A stretch of 64,000 nt of DNA. It comes from Leguminivora glycinivorella. Taxonomy: Eukaryota > Arthropoda > Insecta > Lepidoptera > Tortricidae. Positions 35,568 to 46,300 of this stretch are shown piece after piece. The notes below the pieces were generated by a model. It was given only the letters and a program-made list of their open reading frames with translations. It ran no database searches and had not been told where the DNA came from. The stretch is taken from contig NC_062971.1 in the NCBI RefSeq assembly GCF_023078275.1, positions 5,270,001-5,334,000 on the forward strand, given 5' to 3'. Within the stretch, counting starts at the first letter, position 1. Each line of letters opens with the position of its first letter. A program made the position numbers and the translations under genes.

Positions 35568-35722
35568 ATGCCGGCGGTCATGGATATTGAGCCGTTCAGC
35601 CAGCCTGAGTGGAGTGATTCCACGGACTCTGAACCCGGCCCTCTGCCTCAGCTGGGGTATTTTGTGCCAGTGCGATGCAGGTGCGACAGATCGAGCAGCC
35701 ACGTGTGTAGGAGAAGAAGAAG
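35568..35722 (+). CDS. Candidate 5' coding exon, unknown protein
   Basis: From ATG at 35568 the frame begins MPAVMDIEPFSQPEW, continues with an acidic Ser/Asp stretch (DSTDSEPG), a Cys pair (VRCRCDRSSSHVC) and an arginine run, and ends at the donor GAAG|GTAAAT with two bases of a codon left over. The composition is protein-like with good codon use. The next plus-strand exon (37650-37795) needs a one-base leftover, so the two do not join in frame. Either an intermediate exon is missing, the alternative frame from 35401 is used, or one of the exons is wrong. An unrelated or alternative first exon is possible. No family recognised. Confidence 0.4.
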
Positions 35723-35934
35723 GTAAATAGAGGATGATTGTATGAAATAAAATTAAATACAGGGTGAAGTCCTTTTTATTTCACCGTCTATGTGTACTAT
35801 TTTTCACACCATTCCATTAGGGGTTACCGTAATCTGGAATAATAATATTGTTGGTGAGAAAAACACTTCCTATAGTTACATATAACACTCGAAAATAGGT
35901 ACTTTTTCATAAATATACCTGCCTGCCATCGTGT

Positions 35935-36692
35935 CTGGGCATTAACTCGTTAATCCGTTAATCATTAATTAACGAAGTTAACATTTCGATTAACGGATTA
36001 ACTTTTAAGTTAACTTGAAAAAATGTTAACGGACTCGTTAACTTCCTTTAAATTTCTCCGAGTCCGTTAATCGTTAATCTAGTAGGGCACAGGCGCCATC
36101 TGTGCTGCGAAAAACACGTTCTGAACGCTAAAAGCCCGAAGTACGGCAAATCCTATGATTTGCCGGTAAATCCTAGGTTTTACCGATGTCGATTGCTAAA
36201 AGTCCGAAATATTACCTAAAAAAGTATTCTTCACGTGGATTTGCTTTTACTAACTTTGATTCGGTGAATCCTAAGCTTTACCATGGCGACTGTTGTAGTG
36301 ATACGGCAGCAAATTCGAGCCCTATTTACGACCACATTCGCTTCCCTAGCCTCTACCGCCCAAAGTGCCACAACAGTCCCGTCACCGCCAGCATCTCTCC
36401 TGATACAGCTCTTGGCAGTAGCTCAGGCGATCACTGCCTTCCACGTGCAGCCTAGAGTTCAAGTGGCTAGCTGTACTTCGGCCTTTTAAGCAATATAATA
36501 CGTTATAGTGGATACTGATGCAACTAAATATTTAAAGAAAAGTTCATTTTTTTCATGTGTTAACGGATTAACGATTAACTTTAACTTACGTTAAATTTGT
36601 CGAAATGTATCGCTTTAACGATTAACGAAGTTAACTTTTTTAGTAACGGATTAGCGATTAACGAAGTTAACTTTTTGATTAACGGTGCCCAG
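35935..36692. mobile_element. TTAACGATTAACG-rich inverted-repeat element
   Basis: The ends CTGGGCATTAACTCGTTAAT and ATTAACGGTGCCCAG are inverted. Both terminal 130-150 base regions are packed with GTTAACGGATTAACG-type words in both orientations. The interior (about 36100-36480) is ordinary sequence with short open frames but no transposase. It looks like a non-autonomous DNA transposon with subterminal repeats, hAT-like in style. No clear 8-bp target duplication was found. Confidence 0.55.
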
Positions 36693-37185
36693 CTATGCCT
36701 GCCATAATAGTCATTTGGCAAAAATTTTGAAGTGGATTAGGTTAGAGAATTCTGGCAAATAATATAATGCGAACAGAATACCTAATTCTGCAAATAGCCG
36801 AACGCCTAAAGTGTTTCTACCAAACGGTATTATTACTACCGGTAAGTTAAAAATTCCTCCAAACATTTTTATGCCACATATTAGTAAACTCTCCACAACA
36901 GGAATATGTCTCAATACTCTCAATAGGTTCTTTGTCGTGGGTATACACAACACGATATTTCGTGACCGCTTCAGGCGTCATCAGTGTTCTAAAGCATCTT
37001 AGGTAATTTGGTGGCAGGAAAACCATGTGAAACTAAGTCGGTTTTAAGCTTTATAATGAAATTAATGAAACATAACATGATGTATACCCACCTCAAATTA
37101 TACCTAGGGAACATACCCAAACTACGTGACCATTCTTTGCCCCCCTCCCTCCCCTAGGTGACCAAGCGTAGTATATGCCAAGACA

Positions 37186-37204
37186 CCCCCCCCCCCCCCC
37201 CCCC
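37186..37204 (+). repeat. (C)19 homopolymer
   Basis: Nineteen consecutive C between GACA and ATTTAT, an unusually long C run for AT-rich insect DNA. The word GTGACCAAGCGTAGTAT occurs just before (37157-37173) and again at 37446-37462. Confidence 0.95.
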
Positions 37205-37347
37205 ATTTATAAATGAAGTTTTAAATCAATTTTTGCAGAAAGTTGTCAATAAATATTCGTGTGTTTATATCAAATATTTGATTTTAATGACGCGTGTTTG
37301 TCATCTTTTTTCCCGGCTTTTAAACAATGATTTTCATCCCATAACCT

Positions 37348-37412
37348 TCATCATCATCATCAGCCTATACATGCGTCCCACTGCTGGCCACGGCTGGGCC
37401 AATATTCCAGAG
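37348..37412 (-). mobile_element. Retroposon 3' tail fragment
   Basis: TCATCATCATCATCAGCCTA followed by TACATGCGTCCCACTGCTGG is the complement of the familiar lepidopteran LINE/SINE ending CCCAGCAGTGGG..TAGGCTGATGATGATG. Only the terminal 60 bases are present. Confidence 0.6.
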
Positions 37413-37649
37413 GTTACGACAAGAAATTAGACCCCCCCTCCCCTCTGTGACCAAGCGTAGTATTTTGACGACCTACAGTAGTGTACTATCTAATTATGAA
37501 TGAATTCATTGATAAAGTCGCCATGCACTTTGCAGCTGATAGTACCTACTGAAAATACTGAAATATGTTGAATGTGTGAGCGATGTAATGTAAGGCATCG
37601 GTTTACTAAACACCAAAAATAATTCTAAATCTTACCTTTTTATTTCCAG

Positions 37650-37795
37650 AGAATCTCCCCGATCCCGTCGCTCAGGTGTCGCAATGCTCGTGCAACACGT
37701 CGAGGCGCTCGTCAATGGCCGCGTCGCCGGCGCCCGCGCCGCTGCCGCCGCTCAACAACACCTTGGAGATGTACGTCGAGCCTGTCGTTGAAGAT
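37650..37795 (+). CDS. Candidate internal coding exon, unknown protein
   Basis: Bounded by a good acceptor (TTTTTATTTCCAG) and a strong donor (GAT|GTAAGT). It is 146 bases, GC-rich against an AT-rich background. In the frame that ends in phase 0 it encodes NLPDPVAQVSQCSCNTSRRS, then a proline/alanine run (SPAPAPLPPL) and EMYVEPVVED. The other two frames give an arginine-rich product or a stop. The splice sites and composition make this one of the better exon candidates. It ends in phase 0, like the exons at 40830-41021 and 52538-52606. Confidence 0.6.
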
Positions 37796-38585
37796 GTAAG
37801 TTTTTTTTCTTAAAGATTAACTCCTTGTGTGCTTGACACGGATCAGTGCATTCTGAGAGTGCGAAATGTTAGTCTATTACCTACTTTAACTGATCAAAGA
37901 TAGGCAACATACTAAGGGTTAACCTCCTGCTTCAATTATCTGCCCGCAATAGACATAACATAAGATATAACTTTCAAAAAAGCTAAAGGTGCTCAATACT
38001 TGGCAATACTCCATGTCTTCATAGTTCATATCTTAAATAAAGGCTGATTCTTTTGCTTGCCACTTCTTTTTTCCCACTAGTAATTAATGGTATTATATTA
38101 TTCTATAATGAATAGGTACTGATTAATTAATTATGACGATAAATGATGTTGAGCTCTATACTGTGCGTTGGATGATTTACAACCATAGATGTTAATCATA
38201 AGTGCGTTTAAAACAATCTGTAGCTTATGAACCTTTGAAACCACTTTCAAATATTCAATATTATTGTAAAATGGGATAGCAGCCCAAAAAAATCAGGCTG
38301 CAAATTGCTGTTAACTAACTGAAACACCTATTGATTAAATTCGATACATACTGTTCGCCAATCTTGACTTTTTTGTTGACCGTTACAATAAATGATATTA
38401 CTTTCCTCGTCATTAGAAATGTTGTTTATTTAGGAGAAAGTGCAAAAAATATATAACCTGAAAGCTGGCGTGATCTGAGTATTTCACGACTTTCAGCTCA
38501 TGATAAGAGATATCACTGGTGCTTGATGATGTTATAGGTATAGGAGGAATGTTAAAATTGAACTACGTCACATATATTTGACTAG

Positions 38586-38591
38586 TTTATT
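38586..38591 (-). terminator. Polyadenylation signal AATAAA for the TXNDC12 gene
   Basis: TTTATT on the plus strand reads AATAAA on the minus strand, about 170 bases downstream of the TXNDC12-like stop codon, a plausible 3' UTR length. Confidence 0.5.
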
Positions 38592-38759
38592 TCGGTCAAT
38601 GTCTTAAGCAGAATCTTTTCGCAGCAGCCGGAGCGTGGTAAAAAGTAGGTCATTCGAATTCAAAGACCGCACTTCGTTCCTCGCCCATCCAATCACTGAA
38701 AAGAGTTACATTTCCATATTCGGAATTCACATCAGTAATGCCAGTATTTTCACAAAGGC

Positions 38760-39393
38760 TCATACATCGAACTGCTCGAGGTTATACTTTTCGAGCACTT
38801 TCTTCATGGACTTGGCGATTTGTTCCGGTCGGCTGTAGAAAAACTTGTGCTGGCTGCTACCGTCTTCGTTGTAGATTTCGTGGTCTACTTTTCCATGCGG
38901 CGACATGAATAGGATCCTGCGCGAAAAAAGATATTCAGAACATTTTTTTTGCCAACTACCTATACAGCGCGTGAATAATTTATATCTATCTGTTATTATC
39001 TATTTAATCAGTTTTTGTATGTAGGATATGTAGAAATATGCGCTTTAAATCTTCTTACCTGGGTATATAAGTACCATCTGGAGCATAAAGATTGTTCTCA
39101 GGTTCCTCATCATCTAGTAAATTAACCATAACGAACTTTCTGCTTAATGACTGAATTTCAGAACAGTTAGCGAATTTTGGCTTCAGATTTTTGCACGCTT
39201 TACACCAAGATTTATGTATGATGACCATCACGGGTTTCTTATGGCGGGATGCTAGTTGTATACCAGATTCTAAAGAGCTCGCCCAGATGTAGTTGTTCCC
39301 GAAACCGTTGTCCTTTCCCAGGGAAGTGCTGCAGTAAACTGTGTTAGTAATCAACGCGAAAAACGCTTTGGCTAAACCAGTACCGGTCGGCAT
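38760..39393 (-). CDS. TXNDC12: Thioredoxin domain-containing protein 12 (ERp18/ERp19-like)
   Basis: Two exons, 39059-39393 and 38760-38916, join in phase (CCCAG|GTAAGA ... GCGCAG|GATCCT) to give 163 residues, close to the family's 170-175. Residues 7-24 form a hydrophobic segment fitting an ER signal peptide. A thioredoxin-like domain follows, with HKSWCKAC at 60-67 carrying the CxxC redox centre (Cys64, Cys67), then KFVMVNLLDDEEP and the loop PDGTYIPR ending with the cis-proline stretch at the splice site. Exon 2 supplies the last strand and helix (ILFMSPHGKVDHEI, then FFYSRPEQIAKSMKKVLEKY). The family comprises ER-lumen oxidoreductases related to the AGR proteins that help disulfide formation. 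The predicted C-terminus is EQFDV, without the KDEL-type retention signal of vertebrate members (EDEL, KTEL). The gene lies on the strand opposite the plus-strand exons around it. Confidence 0.92.
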
Positions 39394-40070
39394 TTTGTGC
39401 TATTGGGTCTGTTCAGAAATGTATGAGGTTTCAATCTGGAGTGGACGGCCGGACCGGGTACTGGTATTGTAACATTATTTATATTTTAACCACTCCAATA
39501 CCTGTTTCCGTTGCATGTCCATGTTTGACAATATTTTGCAGTGACATTTGACATTTTAATAATAATCCATAGAGCTTAGTGTTATTAGTTTCTAGGGGAG
39601 CTAATATGGACATGGATATACGTAGTGCGCCATCTATGGCGGCAATGTGAAAGCTTTGAGTTAGGTTGAGAGCGAATGGTAGCTAAGCATTAACGAAGAG
39701 CTCAGTTGCTCGCTGTTTGATGCGTGATTATATCGTGAGATGGCGCTACAGGTATCATGTTTTTCTGGGATTTTTCAATGAGGATATTTTAGTAGGTTTT
39801 ATATGGGTTTTATTAAGGACGATATAATACTGGACAGACAAAGCTCAATACAAAAAACCGTACCCCTGAAAGTTTTATGTACAAAATATTCTACCTACCT
39901 ATACTTATCTATATTTTATAATAATGGCTAGATATACAGCTATTATGTTAAAATGCGATATTCCACACGTTAGTTGCCTATCATTATTTCTCCTCATTTG
40001 TTTCTTCTACGCCCCATACACGAATTTAGGGCCCACCAGTGATGTTCATGACTCACGATCATGACCACAT
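39394..40070. other. Upstream region of the TXNDC12-like gene
   Basis: Presumed minus-strand 5' UTR and promoter. No clear TATA box or initiator can be picked out. Short GCGCCATCTATGGCGGCAA-type words (39629-39648) are common dispersed motifs in this window. No other gene seen. Confidence 0.35.
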
Positions 40071-40305
40071 AGAAAAGATTACCTATGTGATTCCACCTGT
40101 GATTAACATAGGTTAAACACAGGACACAGGTAAGGTAGAAAAAATTACCTATGTGATTCCACCTGTGATTAACATAGGTTAAAGACAGGTAAGGTAGAAA
40201 AGATTACCTATGTGATTCCACCTGTGATTAACATAGGTTAAAGACAGGTAATGTAGAAAAGATTACCTATAGTGATTCCACCTGTGATTAACATAGGTAA
40301 TAAAA
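40071..40305 (+). repeat. Minisatellite, four units of ~60 bp
   Basis: Units starting near 40078, 40144, 40202 and 40262 each contain ATTACCTATGTGATTCCACC, TGTGATTAACATAGGT and ACAGGTAAGGTAGAAAA. The first unit has a small extra ACACAGG. Within each unit ACCTATGT and ACATAGGT are inverted copies. Confidence 0.9.
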
Positions 40306-40829
40306 TACTAGCCGGCAATTCAATCACCTGTAGAATATCCCCATTACAACAACAATGACAGTTGCATCCTCCGATGCAAGCGACAAAATGCTATGACAAA
40401 CTTTTTAAAATCGCTCATGTGTATCGGCGTGTGGCGCTGCGTGTGCACATGTTTTTTTACCCATTTTCAAACACAGCAATGTCGATACGTCTCGCTCCAC
40501 GTAACCTATTGGAAAAAGCAGATAAACTATGATAATTAAATGTGCAGCGTGCGTGATTGTATCTCGCGGAGAGGATACGCATTTCAGTACGGCTTTTAAA
40601 CGGAACGCCCGCTCGCAATAACAGGGTCCTAATTTATTTAATATTAATAAATATTTATTAGAAACCTTGTCACACAAAATTGATACAATAGTGGCTTATT
40701 TTTGAGTAGGATAAAAATAAGTTCTACATTGTCGCAACGCGGGATGGTGCGCCATTTTGGAAGTTCGCGCGCGCTTTTTTCTTTTTAAACCGTGCTTGGA
40801 TTCATGGTTATCCGGCCAGTGTTAGTGCT

Positions 40830-41021
40830 ATGAATGCTATGATGTATAGTCAGGGTCGAACTCGGAGTATGTACGGGACTGTGCGGTCCTTGGCTCCTTC
40901 TCGGACCACGCCTGTGGCGGGTCTGGAGGATGTCCTCTACACGCCGCCTTACTTCTATCACATCCCTCCGCCGCCTCCGCTTAACACCTATCCTGGAAGG
41001 AAGAGACGGAAAAGAGATAAG
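40830..41021 (+). CDS. Candidate first coding exon, proline-rich/basic N-terminus
   Basis: ATG at 40830 opens exactly 64 codons that end at the donor AAG|GTAAAT in phase 0. The product starts MNAMMYSQGRTRSMYGTVRS, has LEDVLYTPPYFYHIPPPPPL in the middle and ends in a basic cluster GRKRRKRDK. The clean codon phase, TCC/CCG-rich codon use and a GC-rich, CpG-containing upstream stretch (40740-40815) fit a real first exon with its own promoter. The frame stays open upstream, so a spliced-in start is also possible. The basic cluster could be a nuclear localisation or membrane-proximal patch. No family recognised. It shares its phase-0 end with 37650-37795 and 52538-52606. Confidence 0.55.
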
Positions 41022-41062
41022 GTAAATTTCATTTTTATTAGTACTGCATTTTGATTAGTTTT

Positions 41063-41120
41063 TAAGGTTCCGTACCTCAAATCACTGGTGCGTCTGTCTG
41101 TCTCTCTGTCACAGCCAATT
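41063..41120 (+). mobile_element. Fragment of the GGTTCCGTA repeat family
   Basis: AAGGTTCCGTACCTCAAATC followed by GTCTGTCTGTCTCTCTGTCA mirrors the end of the element at 10891-11884. Only about 55 bases remain. Confidence 0.5.
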
Positions 41121-41901
41121 TTACTAACTATTAACTTGTTTTCATAGAAGTAGGATTTAAATTTAAAGGTAAGCGATATGATAGGCCTGTGTTTTTTATA
41201 GGTAGAATATATAATTGTTTTCTTCTTAATTCTTACCTTGTTCAAGAATCCTTCTTTAATTTCTCAATGATTATATTGTTAGGCCGATATTTTTCAATTA
41301 AGTATGAGAAAAGGTGGTAAGACGTGTAAAAAGACACTGAAAACACTGCTGCATCAAAAAACAACTTTTGTCCCCTGCGCATAGTAAAAACCTACTGAAA
41401 TTTCAGGCCCTTTGTATCATTTTATGTAGTAAATTATTATTGTGGATCTTTAAATAACCTCATTATGTAGATAAATATTGATTGATTGACTATTTCCTTT
41501 ATATATTTTACGTACGGATGCAATACAGAAGTTTTGATAGTGATGACAGGTATTTTTTTAAATCCGGGATGTGTCACACATATTTCCATAGATATTCAAG
41601 CCATAGTCTAGAGGTGGAATCAAAGACGTATGTATATAACTCCGTATAGTCGATCCTCTTTGTCTAGAATATGCCTAGGTACGTTCAATATGTAAAATAA
41701 TACTATACATATATTTCAGCCACGTTGTCGTACCTATCTACCTCCATGTTAGGCAAATTTTTCAATTAAACGATGTAACGTAAAATGTGAACCTAATTTT
41801 GTCTAAATCGCTGTCATTAATTTCCCACTCAATCTACTATTTCTGAACACCTTATGACCTTGCGTGGAAAGCGACTCAAAAGATCTGTACCTATATAAAA
41901 T
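41121..41901. other. No gene seen; presumed intron
   Basis: AT-rich sequence, consistent with intron if the upstream exon is real. No other feature could be supported. Confidence 0.35.
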
Positions 41902-42170
41902 ACATACATACATACATACAATCACGCCTGTATCACATGAAGGGGTAGGCAGAACATATGAAATTACATAAGTTTCAGAGCCACTCTTGGCAAATAAGGA
42001 GTTGAAAGAAAATGAAACTGTGATATTGCAGTGAGAGGTGGCCAGCCTTGCCTATGCCACAATTTAACCCATAAGTACCATCCCATATCCCACAGTAGAC
42101 TTCTAAAACACGCACGGGAAGGAAGGGGGTGGTGAAATTCTTAACTCGTCACCTATAAAATACCTGTAAC
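41902..42170 (-). mobile_element. Lepidopteran retroposon with (TATG)n 3' tail
   Basis: On the minus strand the order is GAATTTCACCACCCCCTTCC, GACTATGGGATATGG-like, CTGGCCACCTCTCACTGCAA, TTTCTTTCAACTCCTTATTT, GCCAAGAGTGGC, CTGCCTACCCCTTCATGTGA, ACAGGCGTGATTG and a (TATG)n tail. This is, from memory, a very abundant lepidopteran SINE or LINE 3' end. It appears nearly complete for the non-coding part. Confidence 0.7.
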
Positions 42171-43289
42171 TAATCCACTTTTTCCCTTATTACACTGTGA
42201 TATTGAGTTCTACATGTATCCACTGAACACGCCTACCATATATATTATAACCGGTGGACACTTAATAATGCAAACATTCTAAATCATGGAAAAAATGGAT
42301 CAGCTACATTTGCCCCCCAGTCGAGATTTGCCTCGCTACCTTAAATCAAATTTCATCTAAGGGTGAAAAGGTTTATTTAAGTACCTACTGCAAAATAATC
42401 TTGAAATGGTTAATATCATAACATCTAGACCTTCCATTCCCGATGTTTTCTAGACTTTTAACTAGCTTAAATTGGGCACAAAATTATTAGATCAAGAGCC
42501 CAGGCCCGCCAGACCTTCCTCAAATTCTCAAGGATGAAACTTTGGGACAATGTAGAGTTCACATCGGCGTTTAATGTGTGCATATTTTCTAGTTCGGCCC
42601 ATCGGCCAATTTTTTGCTATCAAGTGATGAAGGTGAAAAAAAAAAGTGCTTACTTTCCTTAAATTCTCAAGGCTGATTTTTATATATGTGTTAGAGCACG
42701 TTGTTAGAAATTGGTTATCATCAATGCCAGACCGTTTCCGCCGGCCATAACTTTTACCAGACGCGACAAAGTTGGCAAAAAACGACTCTAACTTACCTCA
42801 TTTTCTCAAGCCTGATTTTGATATATGATACGCAGGGACCTATAACTAGACCGTTTGTAAGCAGCCAGACCAATCGGATGGACCCAACCATCCGCCAGAC
42901 CGACTTAAAGTTTCGATATGAGCATTAGTAGAATTGAAATATTCCGGGTCTATAAAAGCTAAAAACTTGAATTTTCTACATTAAGCTACGTGTATATTGT
43001 ATACTTGACGTAATAAGCGTGTATATTGTATACTTGACGTAATAAATATGAATATACAAGTTTACAAGTATTATTATTATGGTACAGATAACAGTGTGAA
43101 CAAACGACAGTCGATTTAAGTGATATTGCTCTACAAAATCTGTATAAATCTACACGGCCATATAAAAAGGACTAGCCATAATTTTGCACAGTGAGTTTGA
43201 TGTCAATAATGAACAACTTTTATAATGAGACCAATAAGCTTTTATTATGTACTTACGCAGTGTAAATAAAATTCATAGCTTAAAATTAA
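42171..43289. other. No gene seen; presumed intron with small repeats
   Basis: The word CTTA(C)CTTAAATTCTCAAGG-like recurs at about 42517, 42653 and 42796, suggesting a decayed tandem repeat of roughly 140 bases. No exon supported. Confidence 0.4.
42989..43046 (+). repeat. Two tandem 29-bp units
   Basis: The unit from CGTGTATATTGTATACTTGA to CGTAATAAG is repeated with one mismatch at the end (42989-43017, 43018-43046). Each contains the palindrome TATTGTATA..-like core. Confidence 0.9.
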
Positions 43290-43329
43290 TCTTGCACCAC
43301 ATATAAACTTTCATTTTTTTATTTCCTTA

Positions 43330-46300
43330 GAAGTAAAATCCCTCCAAAGCGAAAAGAATCTTGGCCCTGTTCTCCTAAAGAGAAGAAAGACTCTTTGACA
43401 GAAATACCGGGAAATAAAATATATATATGCACCTACAACGTCAGAACTATATCATCCTATGAGCGGCTAATTGAACTAAATGAGGCACTGAAAAACGTAA
43501 AATACGACATAATTGGATTAACTGAAACTAGACGCATGGGAAATAACATCGAAGAATATGAAAACTTTATACTTTGTTACACAGGAAGTACGCCTGGGAA
43601 GTATGGAGTTGGTTTCCTAATAAATAAAAGGCTTAAAAAGGGTATCGAGAGCTTTTCGGGTATTAACGAAAGAGTCGCTTTATTAAACTTAAACATACAG
43701 GGAAATTTACTCTCAGTTATTGTGACATATGCCCCTACTGAAGCTTCAAGCGACGAGGAAATTGAACACTTTTACAGCAATATACACAAAGCCATCGGTA
43801 TGGCACACCAGAACTACATTATTGCAGGGGATTTTAATGCAAAAATAGGCCAGCCCCTAGATAATGAAGGCTTAATAATGAAGAAAAATGGCTACGGCTC
43901 ACGAAACCAACGAGGTCAAAGACTAATCAACTTTGCCCTCGAAAATAAACTCACCATATTAAACACATGCTTTAAGAAAAAAGACAATAGAAGATGGACC
44001 TGGCGAGCACCAGGAGGTAAATATAAAAACGAAATCGACTATATTCTTTCAAACCAGCCGGACAGGTGCCAAAACATCGAAGTTCTGTCCGTCAACTTCC
44101 CATCTGATCATAGACCGGTCAGAGCCACAATGAGTCTGAAAATACAAAAGAAAAGTAGGATTACTTTCAGAAACTATCAAAACGCCAGATTAAAAGACAT
44201 GCAAGAAAAAGAAAAATACATTGAACTATTAACACCATGTATACAAGACATCAGCGAGCAAGAAAGCTTCGAACCACAAACTTACTACGACAAAATAATT
44301 AATGCTATAACTTCCAGCCTGAAACACAGTCAGGAAAATAAAAACAAAAAAACACACAAAATCTTAACAGATAATACATTAGCACTCTTGAATCGAAGGC
44401 AGGAACTACAACACAAACCAAATAAATCAAGATCGGACAAGAATGAGCTATCAGCGCTTTACAAGCTAACTAGCAAGTACATCAAAAAAGACTATGCTAA
44501 CTATAGATCAAAAACAATAGAGAAACACCTACGAGAAGCAGGCAGCTCAAAGAAGGCCTTTAAGGATCTACGGAATAACAAGACATGGATAGATGGACTT
44601 CAAAGCTCAAGTGGAGAAACCCATAATAAACGTAAAGAAATCGTGAAAATAGCAACTGACTTCTACAAAGAACTTTACAAAGCCCAGACAAAGGATTACA
44701 TTCCGGCCTTTAACAACTCAAACAACATAGCCGAAACAATGGACAATATGCAAGATAGTATACCATCACCTTTCAGCGAACATGAAATCGAGCTAGCCAT
44801 CAAGCGCCTAAAGAACGATAAAAGCCCTGGAACGGACAACATAACGAATGAAGCCCTAAAAACAGCTCACTCCCTATTGACCCCACCATTAACAAACCTA
44901 TTCAATAGTATTCTGGCAACTGGTAACACTCCATCTCAGTGGTCAAAATCAGATATAATCTTGATATATAAAAAAGGAGACCCCAATAACATTGCAAACT
45001 ACAGACCAATAAGTTTACTTCCGTGCATATATAAGCTGTTTGCCTCCATACTAAACCAAAGGATCGGTAACACCTTAGAAGTCAGACAACCCATAGAGCA
45101 GGCGGGCTTCCGGAAAGGTTTCTCAACAGTAGACCATATTCACACACTGGAACTTATTATAGAAAAATACAACGAGAGACAAAGAAACCTTTACATCGCC
45201 TTTATTGACTATAAAAAGGCTTTTGACACTGTGTCCCATACAAGCATTTGGAAATCCTTAGAAGAACAACAGGTGGAAGGAACATACATAAAAATTTTAA
45301 AAAATATATATCACAATAATATGGGCCGAATAAAGCTAGAAGAAATTGGACCTGCTTTTTCCATCCAACGGGGAGTAAGACAGGGCGACCCGCTGTCTCC
45401 CAAGCTCTTCATTGCAATTTTAGAGTCTATAATACAAAAATTAAATTGGGGAAGAAAAGGACTTTATATAGATGGAAATTACCTCAGCCATCTGCGTTTC
45501 GCAGACGATTTAGTTCTTCTATCAGAAACCAGTTTGGAACTGCAACATATGATTAATTCGCTTAATGCAATCAGCAAACAAACGGGACTGGAAATGAACT
45601 TCACTAAAACAATGGTTATGACAAACAGTGAAAAAGAAGACATCATGGTGGACAATGAATCACTCACCTACACGGAACACTACATTTATCTTGGCAAACA
45701 GATAGGCTTTGCAAGAGACTTCAATGACTTGGAAATAGATAGAAGAATACAAAACACCTGGAAGAAATACTGGAGCCTAAAGGAAATATTTAAGAGCACT
45801 TTGCCAATAAATGTTAAAACAAGAGTCTTCACGTCGTGCCTACTGCCTTGTTTAACATACGCTTGCCAAACATGGAAAATGACCACAAATGTAAAGAGGA
45901 AACTAACATCTTGTCAAAGGGGTATAGAACGTAGCATGCTAAACATAAGAAAAATCCAAAAAATACGTCATACAAAAATACGGGAAATCACAAAAGCGAT
46001 GGATGTAATACCCTATGCGCGAAAGCTGAAATGGAAGTGGGCGGGACACGTGGCACGCCTACAAGATAACAGATGGACTAGAAAAGTATCTTCCTGGAGG
46101 GGTCCTATAGGAAAACGTCGCAGGGCACGACCTCACACAAGGTGGGTAGACGACATCATCAAAATCGCTGGCCCTTCGTGGATGCAAGTGGCCCAAGACA
46201 GAGAGAGATGGAACCGTTTGGAGGAGGCCTATACCCAAACTGGGGTTCTTGCAACAGAACCGAACCATTAAAGAAGTATCACTTGATGTATTTATTTACT

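Noticed and set aside
40071..40305. Regularly spaced repeats that might suggest a CRISPR array
   Set aside because: The units are contiguous and nearly identical with no variable spacers, and the genome is an insect's.
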